64,000 nt of DNA from Mycosarcoma maydis (lineage: Eukaryota; Basidiomycota; Ustilaginomycetes; Ustilaginales): the NCBI RefSeq assembly GCF_000328475.2, contig NC_026479.1:1550001-1614000 (forward strand), in the 5' to 3' direction. The notes below the pieces were generated by a model that saw nothing but the letters and a program-made list of their open reading frames with translations, had not been told where the DNA came from and made no database searches. The first letter of the stretch is position 1. Each line of letters starts with the position of its first letter. Both the position numbers and the translations under genes were made by a program. Shown here in pieces: positions 9,561 to 20,600 of the stretch.

Positions 9561-10763
9561 GGTTGTTGCGCTGCAGCTGCGACGCTCCGTAGCCGTGAGC
9601 TTAGTCGAGGTGGTCCAGATTCGAGGCGTCGATCCTTTTCGCTGGCCTGTGCTGTACAACAAGTGCGTGAGAGCAGAGACTGTAGCTCAAGCGGAGACAA
9701 TACGTGATTGCGAGTCGCCCGGTGCCTGCCAAACGTGTGATGTTCGAACTATGTGCGAGCAAAGCGTGCTCGCAAGAGGCGAACGGTTCGAGGCTAGTCG
9801 TCGGGAGATGCGGGTCGTACCAACGGCGAACGAGACAGTCCTAAGTCATGGCAGCTTGTATGTCTAGGAACTCGAGATCTGCTATTCCAAGCGCTGCGCC
9901 GGATCAGGTGTTGAATCGTAGCAGGATCAGGTGGAGAGCAAGTAAGTGTCTGTGCATCATGTTGTAAGGTAGACATGACGAATGTCACAAGACATGAATC
10001 ACGAATGCCTTTGTGCCCTCCCAGCGGCGTTCAGTGAAGTCACAGTCGTGAGTTGTGAGTGATTCCCTATTTTTTTCTCTTTCTCGCCGAATTAGCCGGG
10101 CATTTACCACAAGTTTGATTTTTTTTGTTCCGGTTCAGAGCTTCCCAAAATCGTGATTCACGAATGGGTATTTTTCCGTCGTGCGTGTTCAGTGATTCAC
10201 GATTGCTACAAACATCTTGGCGTACGGCTTGTATCGTCAGACATAGCAAACCGGAGCTGGAGGCAGAGGATGCAAAAACAACTGCAGCACCTAGGATTCC
10301 CGCGTGGTCCCCCACCGCAGTACTGACTAGGCGACGACTTGCTTGACTGCGCAGATCGAACGGGATGCGGTATTTTCATGTCTCTATGGCCGCAGATGTG
10401 GGTGGAAAAGGCGTGCAGCATTGATAATGTCGGCCATGATCAAGACTTTGTGTCTTGTCCGTCTCTTGAAACCAATTTCGCAACATAGCTTGAGTCCAAG
10501 CTTGAGTGTTGACACTCGACAACCCTCAGGAATCACACGGAACGCAGAGTGCTTTAAAGTGGGTGTGCATGAGGTCATATCAAGGAAACCAAGCGAGGCG
10601 GTATTTACGTATGTGAATGATCCTATCGATGCGACGTGAGTTCGAGTTCAAACAAGATCCTCAGAGAGGCGCATGCACGACAGATGGATCTGGTGGTAAG
10701 AAGCGGCGAATCATGCCCATCCTCTCTGGAAGAGATTTTCGTTTTCTAGTCGCAGTCGGACGC
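9561..10763. other. Intergenic, esterase promoter / IDH2 3' flank
   Basis: About 1.2 kb with degenerate copies of the ATTCGTG heptamer (around 9985-10060 and 10150-10205). Small frames have no recognised domain. Confidence 0.5.
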
Positions 10764-11924
10764 TTACAAGCGAGAGATGATCTTGTCGGTGAAAGCGCGG
10801 GTGCCGAGCTTGCCGCCAAGATCCCCGGTACGCTCGCCGGCAGCGATGGTCTTGAAGATGGCATTCTCGATCTGGTCAGCCTTGTCAAACAGGCTCATGT
10901 GTCGGAGCATCATGATCGAAGAGAGCAACAGCGCAGTAGGGTTCGCCTTGTCCTGGCCAGCAATGTCGGGGGCAGAGCCGTGGACTGCCTCGAAAATCGA
11001 AGCGTCCTTGCCAATGTTACCGGAAGGCGTGAGACCGAGACCACCAATGAGACCGGCGCACATGTCCGAGAGAATGTCACCGTACAAGTTGGGCATCACC
11101 ATGACGCGGTCGGCGTAAGGTGCAGGGTCCTGCACGATACGGAGGCAGGCTCGGTCGAGCAGATCCTCGTCGTAGGCGATGTGCGGATACTCCTTGGCAA
11201 CCTGTCGGCAGGCGTGCAGGAACATGCCGTCCGACATGCGCATGATGGGAGCCTTGTGAACAGCAGTCACCTTGTTACGGCCGTTCTGTTCGGCGTGGTG
11301 GAAAGCGTAGCGGGCAACACGCTCCGAAGCCTCGTAGGTGATGAGCTTAATCGACTGGACGACGCCGTCGACGACCTCGTGCTCGATACCCGAGTACTCA
11401 CCCTCGGTGTTTTCACGGATGAGCACAGTGTCGACGTTGTCGTAGGCGGTCTTGAAGCCCTCGATCGACTTGCACGGTCGGACGTTGGCAAAGAGATGGA
11501 AGGTTCGTCGGAGCGTCAAGTTGAGCGAGACGTGACCCTTGCCGATGGGCGTAGCGAGGGGACCCTTGAGTGCAACCGTGTTCTTCTTGATCGAGACGAT
11601 TGACTCTTCGGGGATGGTCTGCTTGCCATCCTTGATGAACGGAGCGACCGAGACCTCCTCCCACTTGATGGGTACGTTAGCAGCGTGGTAGATCTCCTTG
11701 ACGGCATTCGAGACCTCGGGACCAATACCATCACCGGGAATCAAGGTGACCGTGTACTTGCCATCGGAGCCCTTTTGCTTGTTGTAAGCCGAGGTAGGGG
11801 CGTTGGTGACAGGCATCGCGAGGCCACGGACCGACATCCTGTTGAGCTTGAGCGCCGACGAGGCGAGCGTGGGGCGCTTGGCCAGCGACGAGCTGGCCGA
11901 TCGGAAAGCAGGGACCGTGAACAT
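10764..11924 (-). CDS. IDH2: NAD-dependent isocitrate dehydrogenase, catalytic subunit, mitochondrial
   Basis: A 386-residue precursor of the catalytic subunit of the heteromeric TCA-cycle enzyme (isocitrate + NAD to 2-oxoglutarate + CO2 + NADH). A serine/arginine/lysine-rich N terminus ([17 protein letters not shown]) looks like a mitochondrial presequence. Family motifs: [25 protein letters not shown], the metal-binding stretch [16 protein letters not shown] and [13 protein letters not shown]. The intact Asp residues in YGDILSD mark it as catalytic rather than regulatory. The start is the ATG at 11924; an acceptor-like TTTTTCAG ends 6 nt upstream, so a 5' UTR intron is likely. The regulatory partner IDH1 lies 2.7 kb away on the opposite strand. 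Confidence 0.95.
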   Translation of the reverse strand: MFTVPAFRSASSSLAKRPTLASSALKLNRMSVRGLAMPVTNAPTSAYNKQKGSDGKYTVTLIPGDGIGPEVSNAVKEIYHAANVPIKWEEVSVAPFIKDGKQTIPEESIVSIKKNTVALKGPLATPIGKGHVSLNLTLRRTFHLFANVRPCKSIEGFKTAYDNVDTVLIRENTEGEYSGIEHEVVDGVVQSIKLITYEASERVARYAFHHAEQNGRNKVTAVHKAPIMRMSDGMFLHACRQVAKEYPHIAYDEDLLDRACLRIVQDPAPYADRVMVMPNLYGDILSDMCAGLIGGLGLTPSGNIGKDASIFEAVHGSAPDIAGQDKANPTALLLSSIMMLRHMSLFDKADQIENAIFKTIAAGERTGDLGGKLGTRAFTDKIISRL

Positions 11925-12126
11925 GATCAACTGAAAAAGGGAGAAGCGTGAATCGGACTGGGGTGAGAGATCGAAACCAACGGCGATAGTTGCTAATCGT
12001 ACGACGTCGACGGCGATGGTATCGGTAGCTAGCTCCAGGTGATCGAGGTAGAAACGAGGTAAAAGGTGAACGTAAAGGAAAACGTGATCGTGTGGAGACG
12101 TGGTGAGGAAGAATATTTGCTCTACG

Positions 12127-12153
12127 TGGATCCTGTGGATCCTTTGGATCCTG
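12127..12153. repeat. Short tandem repeat, GTGGATCCT-like x3
   Basis: Three consecutive near-identical 9-mers containing GGATCC, in the upstream region of IDH2. Each copy differs by one or two bases. Confidence 0.7.
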
Positions 12154-13786
12154 GAAGCACACAGTCGTTCTCATACAGCGACAGCTTCAATGTCGACGCG
12201 AGAGGATATAAAACACTCACAACGACAAAACAAAAACAAAAATAAAGAAAAGCGGGGCATCGAATCGCGAATTCACGTTTCTTGCGGTGCAAGCCGGGTT
12301 AAGTTAATCTAATCCTCTTTTTCCACATTTCTTTTTTTTTGCACTTTCTCAAAATATACCCTTATCTTTCAAGGTGACGACGAGAACATTTGCGTCAGTT
12401 TTAGGAACAATTTCGTTTGCCATCAAAAGCAGGCAGTATTTTCTTTGATTTTTTGTTTGTTTTTTTGGCTGAAGTTGTGGTCACGGGCCATGCATGAATT
12501 GCTATGGCGCCAGGTTAGGTCGCATGTGTCCAAGTCTGGTTGAGGTTAGGCAAGACTCAGGTTCAAGGTCAAGGCAAAGTAAGCCGCTAATTGACACAAA
12601 TCAAGTGTGACCAGAGCAGGCGTCGCAAGAATTTGTGACTGTCGATCAGAGTTGTCCCCGTCTGCAAACATCCAAGATTGACGGCTCTGTCGCACGTCGG
12701 TCGACCCTTAACCCTACTAACCACTCACAACTCTAGCCAAAGTAAAGTTCGAATTTTCACGTTTATTTATTTTCTGTCGTTGTGTGCCTTTTTCGTAGTT
12801 TGTCTCTAAACCGTGCACGGTGCACGTTGCAACGGAAAGTCAAGCGTGAAGGGTCTTGGTGTCATTCGTGATTCAAGAAAGTTTTTTTTCTTTCCGCTCT
12901 GCAAACGGGCCAAGTCGGACGGCGTTTTCCGAAAGACGAGCGAGCATGGACCTTGATCGCAAATTATTCACGATTCCAGCCCTCTCTCCGCGACCGCTTC
13001 TGTTGTATGCTGAGAAGGCGCATCGACGGGCCTCGTCATGGTTGGGTTGCTACACAAATAGCAGCGCTCACAGACTTTGATGCATTCGGGCAGTTTGTAC
13101 CCCCAAATTTAGACAAGACGTCAGTGTGGAGAGGGCGGGGCCTATGTTAGACTTGAATCTGCGAGAGGAGCCGTGACCTCCGTCGTATCCGAACAGCCTG
13201 CTCTGTGGCGAGAATGACAAAGGGACAGGGGACAAGGATGGAAAAGGAACTCAGGACTCGTGACTGCAAGCGAGCGGCCGGTTGATTTTCGCCGATGCAT
13301 AGTCCAGTCAAGCACGCTCTGTAAACACCTTGTCATATTGAACACGCTAATCAGAGGGGAACGGAGACACGAGAGAAGATTCAATTTTGGGAGCTTTGCT
13401 CGTATGGATTCACGATTGATGGTCGCTGAATCTACACGGAGCTAGCGGACGGCTGGAGGATAATATCATATCAGATGAGAGATTCACAGACTGCCATCAT
13501 GCATTTGATGTGTAGTTATATGTACGAGTCCTGAGTGGGGGCCCAAGCGGACATACACCAGAGTCATGAGTCGGGTGCACCGACAGAGGACATCGGGACC
13601 AACGCCGGTCAATACCGTTGGTCCTTAAAAATCACGATTGGGACCAAGCTCTGAGAGAAGCTGCGATACTTGTACCGCACCAAGTTCCGCTCCAGCCTCA
13701 AGGCCAGGCTCGCGCTCCCACAACAAACACGGATTATTCCGAGGCGGTTTCGTGGCGTTTTCGTAGGCTCAACAGTCACGAGTGGC

Positions 13787-13807
13787 ATTCGTGATTCGTG
13801 ATTCGTG
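13787..13807. repeat. Heptamer array ATTCGTG x3
   Basis: Three perfect copies followed by an imperfect ATTCAGG, in the IDH2-IDH1 intergenic region. A member of the dispersed intergenic heptamer family. Confidence 0.85.
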
Positions 13808-14397
13808 ATTCAGGATTTGTGATCGTCAGTCAACTCGTGACTTTGTTTGTGTTGCATTTCCAGCTGTTTGGAAGACACAAGCTGCACTCATGACTGGCAT
13901 CCCTCACGAATGGCCCCTATCCGCTTTGCAACGGAGCTATGCCTCCATGGCAGCCTTCCGATTCAGCTTGTTCAGCTTGTTCAGCTTGTCTGGAGAAAGA
14001 GAGCGAAGAGCAGACAGCGCACATCGGACATTGAACCGATCCTTCGATTGTGCAGATAAGACGCCCGACTGTACGTCGCTCGCACATGGAGGGACGATAA
14101 AAACCTGGTTTAAACTCCAAGTTCGGGAAAGCGCTAACCTGACGCAAATTGAGAAGAACCTTGAAGCCGTAACCAGCTGCTCACCAGTCACAAGTCGTGA
14201 GTCCACAGATGTTGTTGGCTTTTTCTGTGAACTGGATTTTATTCATTTATAATTTCTTTTTCTTTTTCCTTTTTCTGTGCGAGTATGGGCACGCGTCTAA
14301 TTTTGATTCTCGCTATCAATTTTCGTGTCTTGTTTTCCTTCTGATAGCTCTGCGCACGAGCTACAGTCAGAATCGTGAAGACTAGGCGGTTCTTCCT

Positions 14398-14456
14398 TTT
14401 TTTGTGCCTTTTTTTCTTTCTTTTTTTTTTTTTTCTTTCTTTCTTTCTTTCTTTTT
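14398..14456. repeat. Pyrimidine tract, (TTTC)n-like
   Basis: T-rich tract with several TTTC units about 210 nt upstream of the IDH1 start; plausible nucleosome-depleted promoter element. Confidence 0.7.
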
Positions 14457-14668
14457 AGCTGGAAGTGAGTGGGGCGAGTGAGTTGGGCGAGTACGATGAG
14501 CGCAAAGGGAGTTGTGAGTGAGTGAGTGCTGCTTGTCTGGATACAGCATCGCTCCATCTCACCTCTCCACCCTAAAGCTTCTTCCTTCTCCATCTTATCC
14601 GCTCATCCTACGTGGCTGTCTGTCTGTCACCTCCTCATACCGCGCACAGCAACGTCGTCCTCACCAAT

Positions 14669-15832
14669 ATGAACGCTCTCCGACAGCTCAACCGTGCTGC
14701 CGCCCCTGCGCTCAAGCAGGCCACCAAGTCGGGTCTGGTGCTCCCCAATGTGCCTCAGCTGCTCCGACCGGCCACGACGCTCGCTGCCGGCACTCCCAAG
14801 ATCTCCAAGGGACCCACCAAATACGGCGGTGTCTACACCGTCACTCTGATCCCCGGTGATGGTGTGGGTGTCGAGATCACCGACTCGGTCAAGGAGATCT
14901 TTGAGGTGATGAACGTGCCCGTCGAGTGGGAGCAGTTCAACGTTTCCGGCGAGACGCATGGCTCCGAGTCGCTTTTCAAGGAGGCCATGGAGTCGCTCAA
15001 GCGTAACAAGGTCGGTCTCAAGGGAATCCTCTTCACGCCTATCGAGACGGGCTCGCACAACTCGTGGAACGTCGCCATGCGCCAACAGCTCGACATTTAC
15101 GCCTCGCTCGTCATCTGCAAGTCGCTGCCCGGCTACCCCACGCGCCACAAGGACGTCGACTTTGCCATCATCCGTGAGAACACCGAGGGCGAGTATTCGG
15201 GTCTCGAGCACTCTTCTTACCCCGGTGTCGTCGAGTCGCTCAAGGTCTCGACTCGCGCCAAGGCGGAGCGCATCTCGCGCTTCGCTTTCGACTTTGCGCT
15301 CAAGAACGGCCGCAAGAGGGTCACGTGCGTGCACAAGGCCAACATCATGAAGCTCGGTGATGGTCTCTTCCTCAACACCTTCCGTCGTGTCGCCGAGGAG
15401 TACAAGTCGAGCGGTATCGAGTCGAACGACATGATTGTCGACAACACATCCATGCAGCTCGTCTCGCGTCCCCAGCAGTTTGACGTCATGGTGATGCCCA
15501 ACTTGTACGGAAACATTGTGTCCAACATTGGTGCTGCGCTTGTTGGCGGGCCCGGTACGGTTCCCGGCTGCAACATTGGCCGCGAGTTTGCTCTGTACGA
15601 GCCCGGTTGCCGTCACGTTGCCAAGGACATCATGGGCACCAACGCTGCCAACCCTGCTGCCATGATCCTGAGTGCTACCATGATGCTCCGTCACCTCGGC
15701 CTCGACACACAGGCCAACCAGATTGCCGAGTCGGTGTACAAGGTCATCGCTGATGGCAAGGTGCGCACCGCCGACATGGGCGGCAAGTCCAAGACGCACG
15801 AGTTCACCCAGGCCGTCCTCTCCAACCTCTGA
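14669..15832 (+). CDS. IDH1: NAD-dependent isocitrate dehydrogenase, regulatory subunit, mitochondrial
   Basis: A 387-residue precursor of the regulatory subunit. After a basic presequence-like N terminus (MNALRQLNRAAAPALKQATK) come [25 protein letters not shown] and MPNLYGNIVSNIGAALVGG. The catalytic-subunit Asp residues in the YGDILSD stretch are replaced (YGNIVSN), and the segment EPGCRHVAKDI is as in yeast Idh1, so this is the regulatory, AMP-sensing subunit. The start is the ATG at 14669; an acceptor-like CGCACAG lies about 20 nt upstream, so a leader intron is possible. Single coding exon. Its partner IDH2 is divergent, 2.7 kb to the left. Confidence 0.95.
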   Translation: MNALRQLNRAAAPALKQATKSGLVLPNVPQLLRPATTLAAGTPKISKGPTKYGGVYTVTLIPGDGVGVEITDSVKEIFEVMNVPVEWEQFNVSGETHGSESLFKEAMESLKRNKVGLKGILFTPIETGSHNSWNVAMRQQLDIYASLVICKSLPGYPTRHKDVDFAIIRENTEGEYSGLEHSSYPGVVESLKVSTRAKAERISRFAFDFALKNGRKRVTCVHKANIMKLGDGLFLNTFRRVAEEYKSSGIESNDMIVDNTSMQLVSRPQQFDVMVMPNLYGNIVSNIGAALVGGPGTVPGCNIGREFALYEPGCRHVAKDIMGTNAANPAAMILSATMMLRHLGLDTQANQIAESVYKVIADGKVRTADMGGKSKTHEFTQAVLSNL

Positions 15833-16168
15833 GCATAAGAGACAAGCAAGAATCAACCTGATACACGAATTCATCCACACACTCGATGTCGATGCATCAT
15901 GCATGCGCTCATCCGACTGCACAATTCTTAGCCGGTTTCTTGTGGCTGGCAACAGCCGGATCGTTCTTTGGACTGCGATCTTGAGCACGCTCAGAGGCCT
16001 CTGCACACGATCCAAGCAGCCGCTTTCATCGACACTGTACATCACACCTATTGACGACTCGACTCTCATCTATGCATGCATGCTTGATTCCCAACCAACG
16101 ATCTGACTGTGCGACGGATGATTTTTGCTACAAGGATAATGCAGGATGCAGGCTTGGTGGCGATTCAG
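15833..16168. other. Intergenic, 3' of IDH1
   Basis: About 340 nt of 3' flanking sequence; nothing recognised. Confidence 0.5.
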
Positions 16169-17004
16169 CTAGCTTATGCGTGCTACAGTAGCAACAGCCC
16201 TGATCGACTTGGTAAAGCAGGGCAGCGGAAGTGACTGCGGCATAGGTGCACGGAAGCAGCTTGGCTCTGCGTAGGCTTGTGAAGGAGTCAAGTTGGTGGA
16301 CAGATCCGTCGACTGGTCAGAGGATCGACGTCGCTTTTTTGCATCCGATGTACAGGACAGATCTGGCTGAGAATTCGAGGGCGAGTGAAGACTCGCAAGG
16401 CTGCGTCTTGACCTGTGAAATTTCTTGGGAGCTCTCGATTCGTCGGCTAATACGAGTTGACAGTCGTTGGTGACGCGCAGAACAGGCAGGGTGGTCGAGA
16501 GTGATGATCTACGGCTGTTCGGTGTCCTTGATTCGCTGCGTCGCCGACTCGATCGTACTGTTGTTCGTTGTAGCAGCTCCTGCTGTTGCCACGTCAAGTC
16601 GGTGCCTCCAATAAGTATCTTGGACGCGGGCTGATCACTGTGTTGAGCGTCGGATGGTGCGTCTCTGTTGATACGATGTTGGTTATCTGACGACCTGCTG
16701 CGCCTGCATCGTCTTGTCTCTGGCTGATCGACTGATGATGGAGCGCTTGTCGACTTTTGACGAGACAGTTGCGATGAAGCCGAAGCGGCATGACGCCGAA
16801 CAGATGCTCTTGTTGTCACCGCCATGCCAGATTCTCTCGATATTCCTCGTAAGGGTTGTAACAATCGCTGTCATGAACGGATGGAGCCGATGATGTGAAA
16901 GAGCTAGGAAGATAATCAACGAGCTCCTCAATCAATCGTATGCCTTGGCGCACGAGTGGCGCATCTGACCAAGCTCTCAGCTTTGCTGCACTAGATGTTG
17001 CCAT
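16169..17004 (-). CDS. Uncertain basic, serine-rich protein (two overlapping frames)
   Basis: Not recognised. An ATG at 17004 opens a 62-codon frame ending at 16816 whose content looks coding (MATSSAAKLRAWSDAPLVRQ, then a helical IRLIEELVDYLP and a YNPYEEYRENL stretch). Before its stop, a second frame opens with ATG at 16825 and runs 218 codons to 16169; it is basic and rich in S/R (SRRRSESRTPNSRRSS) with a possible hydrophobic/charged core PVLRVTNDCQLVLADES. The frames are offset, so a single protein would need a small intron or a frameshift near 16820-16870; I found no strong donor/acceptor pair. Possibly one rapidly evolving nuclear protein, possibly two unrelated frames. Coordinates cover both. 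Confidence 0.4.
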
Positions 17005-17616
17005 AACTACGGGATACTGACCGTCGACAATCACCGTCGGGCTCTCATGGGCTCAAGCACAGCGCTGTTGACTGTCTTTATCGCGGTACACCCGGAGTCG
17101 GTGACGGGAAAAATGACAGGTCACATACGCCTCAACTTGCACTTGCTGCCATGATTTTCCAAACTTACTACGCCTTCATTAGAAGGCTTGGAGTAAATTG
17201 GTATGTAGGAACGTGCTCCATCGTGCTACCGCTTCATCGCCACAGCTTGCCCCGTTGACGGCAGACGTTGATGCTTGGTTCGAGTACAAGTAGCATTGGG
17301 CCGCCGGCAATGCAGCCAAGATGGTGTCTCTCACCCATGGATCGCGGCGGGGCTCTCGTGTCTTGGTCGAGCTGCTGCCTCCACTTTAGACCCAGTCGCT
17401 GTCTGCGTGTTGCTGCCGTCTTTTTGTTTTTTGTTTTTTGTTTTTTGTTGTTTTTTTTTGCTTCGTCTTTGGTTTCGGCCAATTCACATGTTCGTGATTC
17501 GTTATTAATATTCACGATTTACGATCTTGAATTGTGTGTGATTCGGGTGAAGAGCGTCTCTTTTCAGGGTTTCTCTCGTCAGGCTCGTCCAGAAGATTTC
17601 AGAAACACGCCGAAAC
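17005..17616. other. Intergenic, upstream of RTP1
   Basis: Divergent promoter space. Contains an imperfect T-rich heptamer tract, (TTTTTTG)n, at about 17420-17460 and a few degenerate CACGATT/GTGATTC heptamers just before the RTP1 gene. Confidence 0.5.
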
Positions 17617-20600
17617 ATGGATCAACTTTTGTGCCGCGTTGGTCTTGCTGCGCCATTCGTGCCTGTAACTACCATCTCGCCTCGGTGGCCTTTGTCCATT
17701 TGCAACGTAGATGCCTTGAGTCAGAACAACAATGGCTTACAGTTGCGCTACTTTGTCATGACCAAGACAGCATCCAGTTCGGACGCATCGTATCGACAGA
17801 GCTTACAACAGTCGCTGTATGCCGCTCGCATCCTCGCAGGTTCTCTCGATGATGAGCTGGGCATTCAAAAGAGCACAAAGAGCACCAGGCTTGGAGCCCA
17901 ACATCAGCTCGAAAATCAAGCAGCACTGAACGCAACGCTGTCCGATCGCCTTGGCCATGCTGTTGCTGCCTGTATCCAGCTCTCGTCTTTCCAGCCTGCC
18001 TCGGACCCACAAACAGCAACAGGCGATCTGGCTCTGCAGCTCTTGTCGCTCATTCACGCAAATCTAATCGAAAAGAAAAAAGATGCCGACTCCAGAGTCG
18101 TCATACAGGATGAGCGACCGCCAGCCTTCAAACGCCAAGGTGTACAGCCAAAGGAAGATATCGGGCTGGGTATCAAGGACGTTAAGCTCGTCACTACGTT
18201 GCAGTCTCTTGCTGCCAAGTGGGCTCTTTCGACGCGAATCAACGCTTACGACAAGTCTCTCTTCTCTCTGGCTCCGAAAGCTTTCTCTCAGGCACAAGAC
18301 AAGCAGAGCGCTACTAAGCTCACTCAACACAATCGTTTTCAAGAAATCGACCAAGACGCCGAGTTGCAGGAACGAGCCAAGGCAAGAGCACAGTTCAACG
18401 CGGCGCGGGTAGACCTATTCGGCGTGGTAGAGAGATGGATGTCTCTCTTGGCGACTGGATCCGCTTCTGCTACAACAGATGTGGTCACCATCATGTTGCG
18501 CGTCGGAATCGTCGACTACCTTTCCTCCCTTCTTCGCCTCGGCTTTGGTCCTAGCACGTTATCTGAACCAACAGCCATCTCACAATCAGGCGCAACGCCG
18601 ACCAAGGATACTATTCAGAAGCACACGGCCACGGCTACCACACAACTCCTCAGATTCCTCTCAACTCATTCTGCCATGTCCGCCCTTTCTACAGTGATTG
18701 CACACGCTGACTCCAAGCTTGGTGCACCTTCGTTTGTCAGAGCCATGTCTTCTCGCCTCCTCAGCGCGCAGCTTCTGCGACCAGATGGAGTTCGCTCGCT
18801 CTTCATCATCACTTTTGGCGGGGCTGATATCGCCGACTCGGCGGCTCAACTTGAACGACGAGGCGAAGAGACGGGTACTGCTGCGCCGGGTACCAACTCG
18901 CTCAAGAGATTCGAACAGTGTGCAAAACTGCTTCTGACTCCACCCCAAGGTATGCCCATCGAGGACTACCTTCCGATCATCCTACCCAACTTGCTCGACA
19001 TCCTCGCGCCCAACCTCAGTGCATCTTCGGCCATCACTCCACCGCCACAAGAACAGATGCGAGCTGCGGGCTTTGTTCTGACTCGCATCTCGGAACGATA
19101 CCCCAAACTGTTCTTGGATGCCATGCATGCTCGGGTCTATTCCAAATTCAACCCTTCGGCAGAAACTGCTGCCCCAGCACACACCTCTGACACAGACGCA
19201 AACACAGCATCGGACTCGATAGTTGCAGTGTCGCCGCAAGATCTCGACCACGCCATTTCGACCCTGTCAAGCTTTCTGCTGTTTTCAGAGCCATCCCCGA
19301 CCTTCTTTACAACCCTGTTCGAGCCGATCCTGCCGCAGCTCTTGACGTTGTACGACTACCTTCACGTGCCACAACAGACCGCTGGTAAGGCCAAAGTCAG
19401 ATCACTCGAATCAGCCAGTCACACCGACAGGCTCAAGGCTGAAGTGTCCAACTTTCTAAAAACGTGGGTCCGACTCGTTGACGCACAGCATGGCGCTGCA
19501 TCATTGTTGGGCTCCATCCAGGCCGCCGAGAAGGGCATCGGCAGTGAGCAGCCTGCCTCTGACCATGAGCAAGGCTTCTTCTGGAGCAACGAGACTGACG
19601 GTTTCTCGATCCGCTATGGCCAAGACCTCAGCCACAATCAACAGGACATTTCGACGCTGCTCCAAGATCTCAGCCTGTCAGCATTCGCCAAGCAGGTCAG
19701 CACGGGCAACGACAACGAATTCGACTTGACCAAGATTGCTCCAGATCTTTCGGCCAAGCTGGGGCTGCATCCTGATCCATGTCTGCTGGCAACGCTACTC
19801 AAAACAGCAGGTCGCAAAGATTTGGCTCGCTATTTGCTGCCTTGCGTGCTAAATATCTATACGGTACAAAAGTCATCTTCCAAGGCTCGGATCGATGGCG
19901 TCACAGACAACAGCTCGAACTCCAAGACTCGGCTGGTGCTATTTTTGCAGTTGATTCTGCAGCTCCTGGAGGCGTTTGGATCCGAGTTGCTACAAGGCGA
20001 CGTTCCGGCCACATTGGCTTTTATCGATTTTTCCCTGTCGACCGCAACTCAACGTCAAGTGGCGACACAGCAGGCCGAGCCAACAACAGCATCTAGGGAA
20101 TTTTCGGATGTCGATGACATGCCATTCATCTCGGTCAAATCCACAGTTTCCAAGCCTTCGATACCTTCGCTGTTCAACGTTACTTCCGATTCCAAGCATG
20201 ACTCTGCAGTTCGGGTGGGCGAATCCGACCACACAGGCGATACAGGAATTGAAAGTGGAGCGCACGACGCGGTTGAAGACGAGGACGATGAAGAACAAGA
20301 AGAGCTTGTCTCTACTGCTTTGAGTCTGCTGCTTTCCCTTCTGGAATGCGACACGTCCCTCTCCTGTGAGACGCAACCGATGCTTCTCGTCATCGCAGAC
20401 AAGCTCGAGCCACTCCTCGACAGCTCCTCGGCTGAACTGCGTGGCTTAGCGAAAGAAGCAAAGCTTGTCCTTCTGGCACGTCGCAATGCCATCCGTGGTA
20501 CGGAACCCATACGCAACAAAGACTCGATAAGCACCGCACACACATCTGCCAAAGCTCTAGCCTACGCACGAGCACAAGAAACATACCAAGAAGCGCTCAA

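Larger units (their letters stand above)
11925..14668. other. Divergent IDH2-IDH1 intergenic region (2.7 kb)
   Basis: The longest gene-free stretch in the left half. It holds both promoters, three tandem copies of a 9-mer around GTGGATCCT (12127-12153), heptamer copies at 13787-13807, an AT-rich part (12310-12480) and a TTTC-rich tract (14398-14456). Frames such as 13890..14252 plus and 13937..14206 minus have no recognised domain. No tRNA or rRNA seen. Confidence 0.55.

Noticed and set aside
12300..12480. AT-rich stretch as a centromere, origin or transposon end
   Set aside because: Too short, no terminal repeats, no transposase remains.
14627..16069. 480-codon open frame on the minus strand over IDH1
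   Set aside because: Antisense shadow of a highly codon-biased gene; the residue pattern (VGHHHDVKLLG and so on) mirrors IDH1 codons. Similar shadows lie over IDH2 (10617..11603 plus), TIM50 (48680..49666 plus), ARB1 (42687..43553 minus) and GRR1 (61480..62607 minus).
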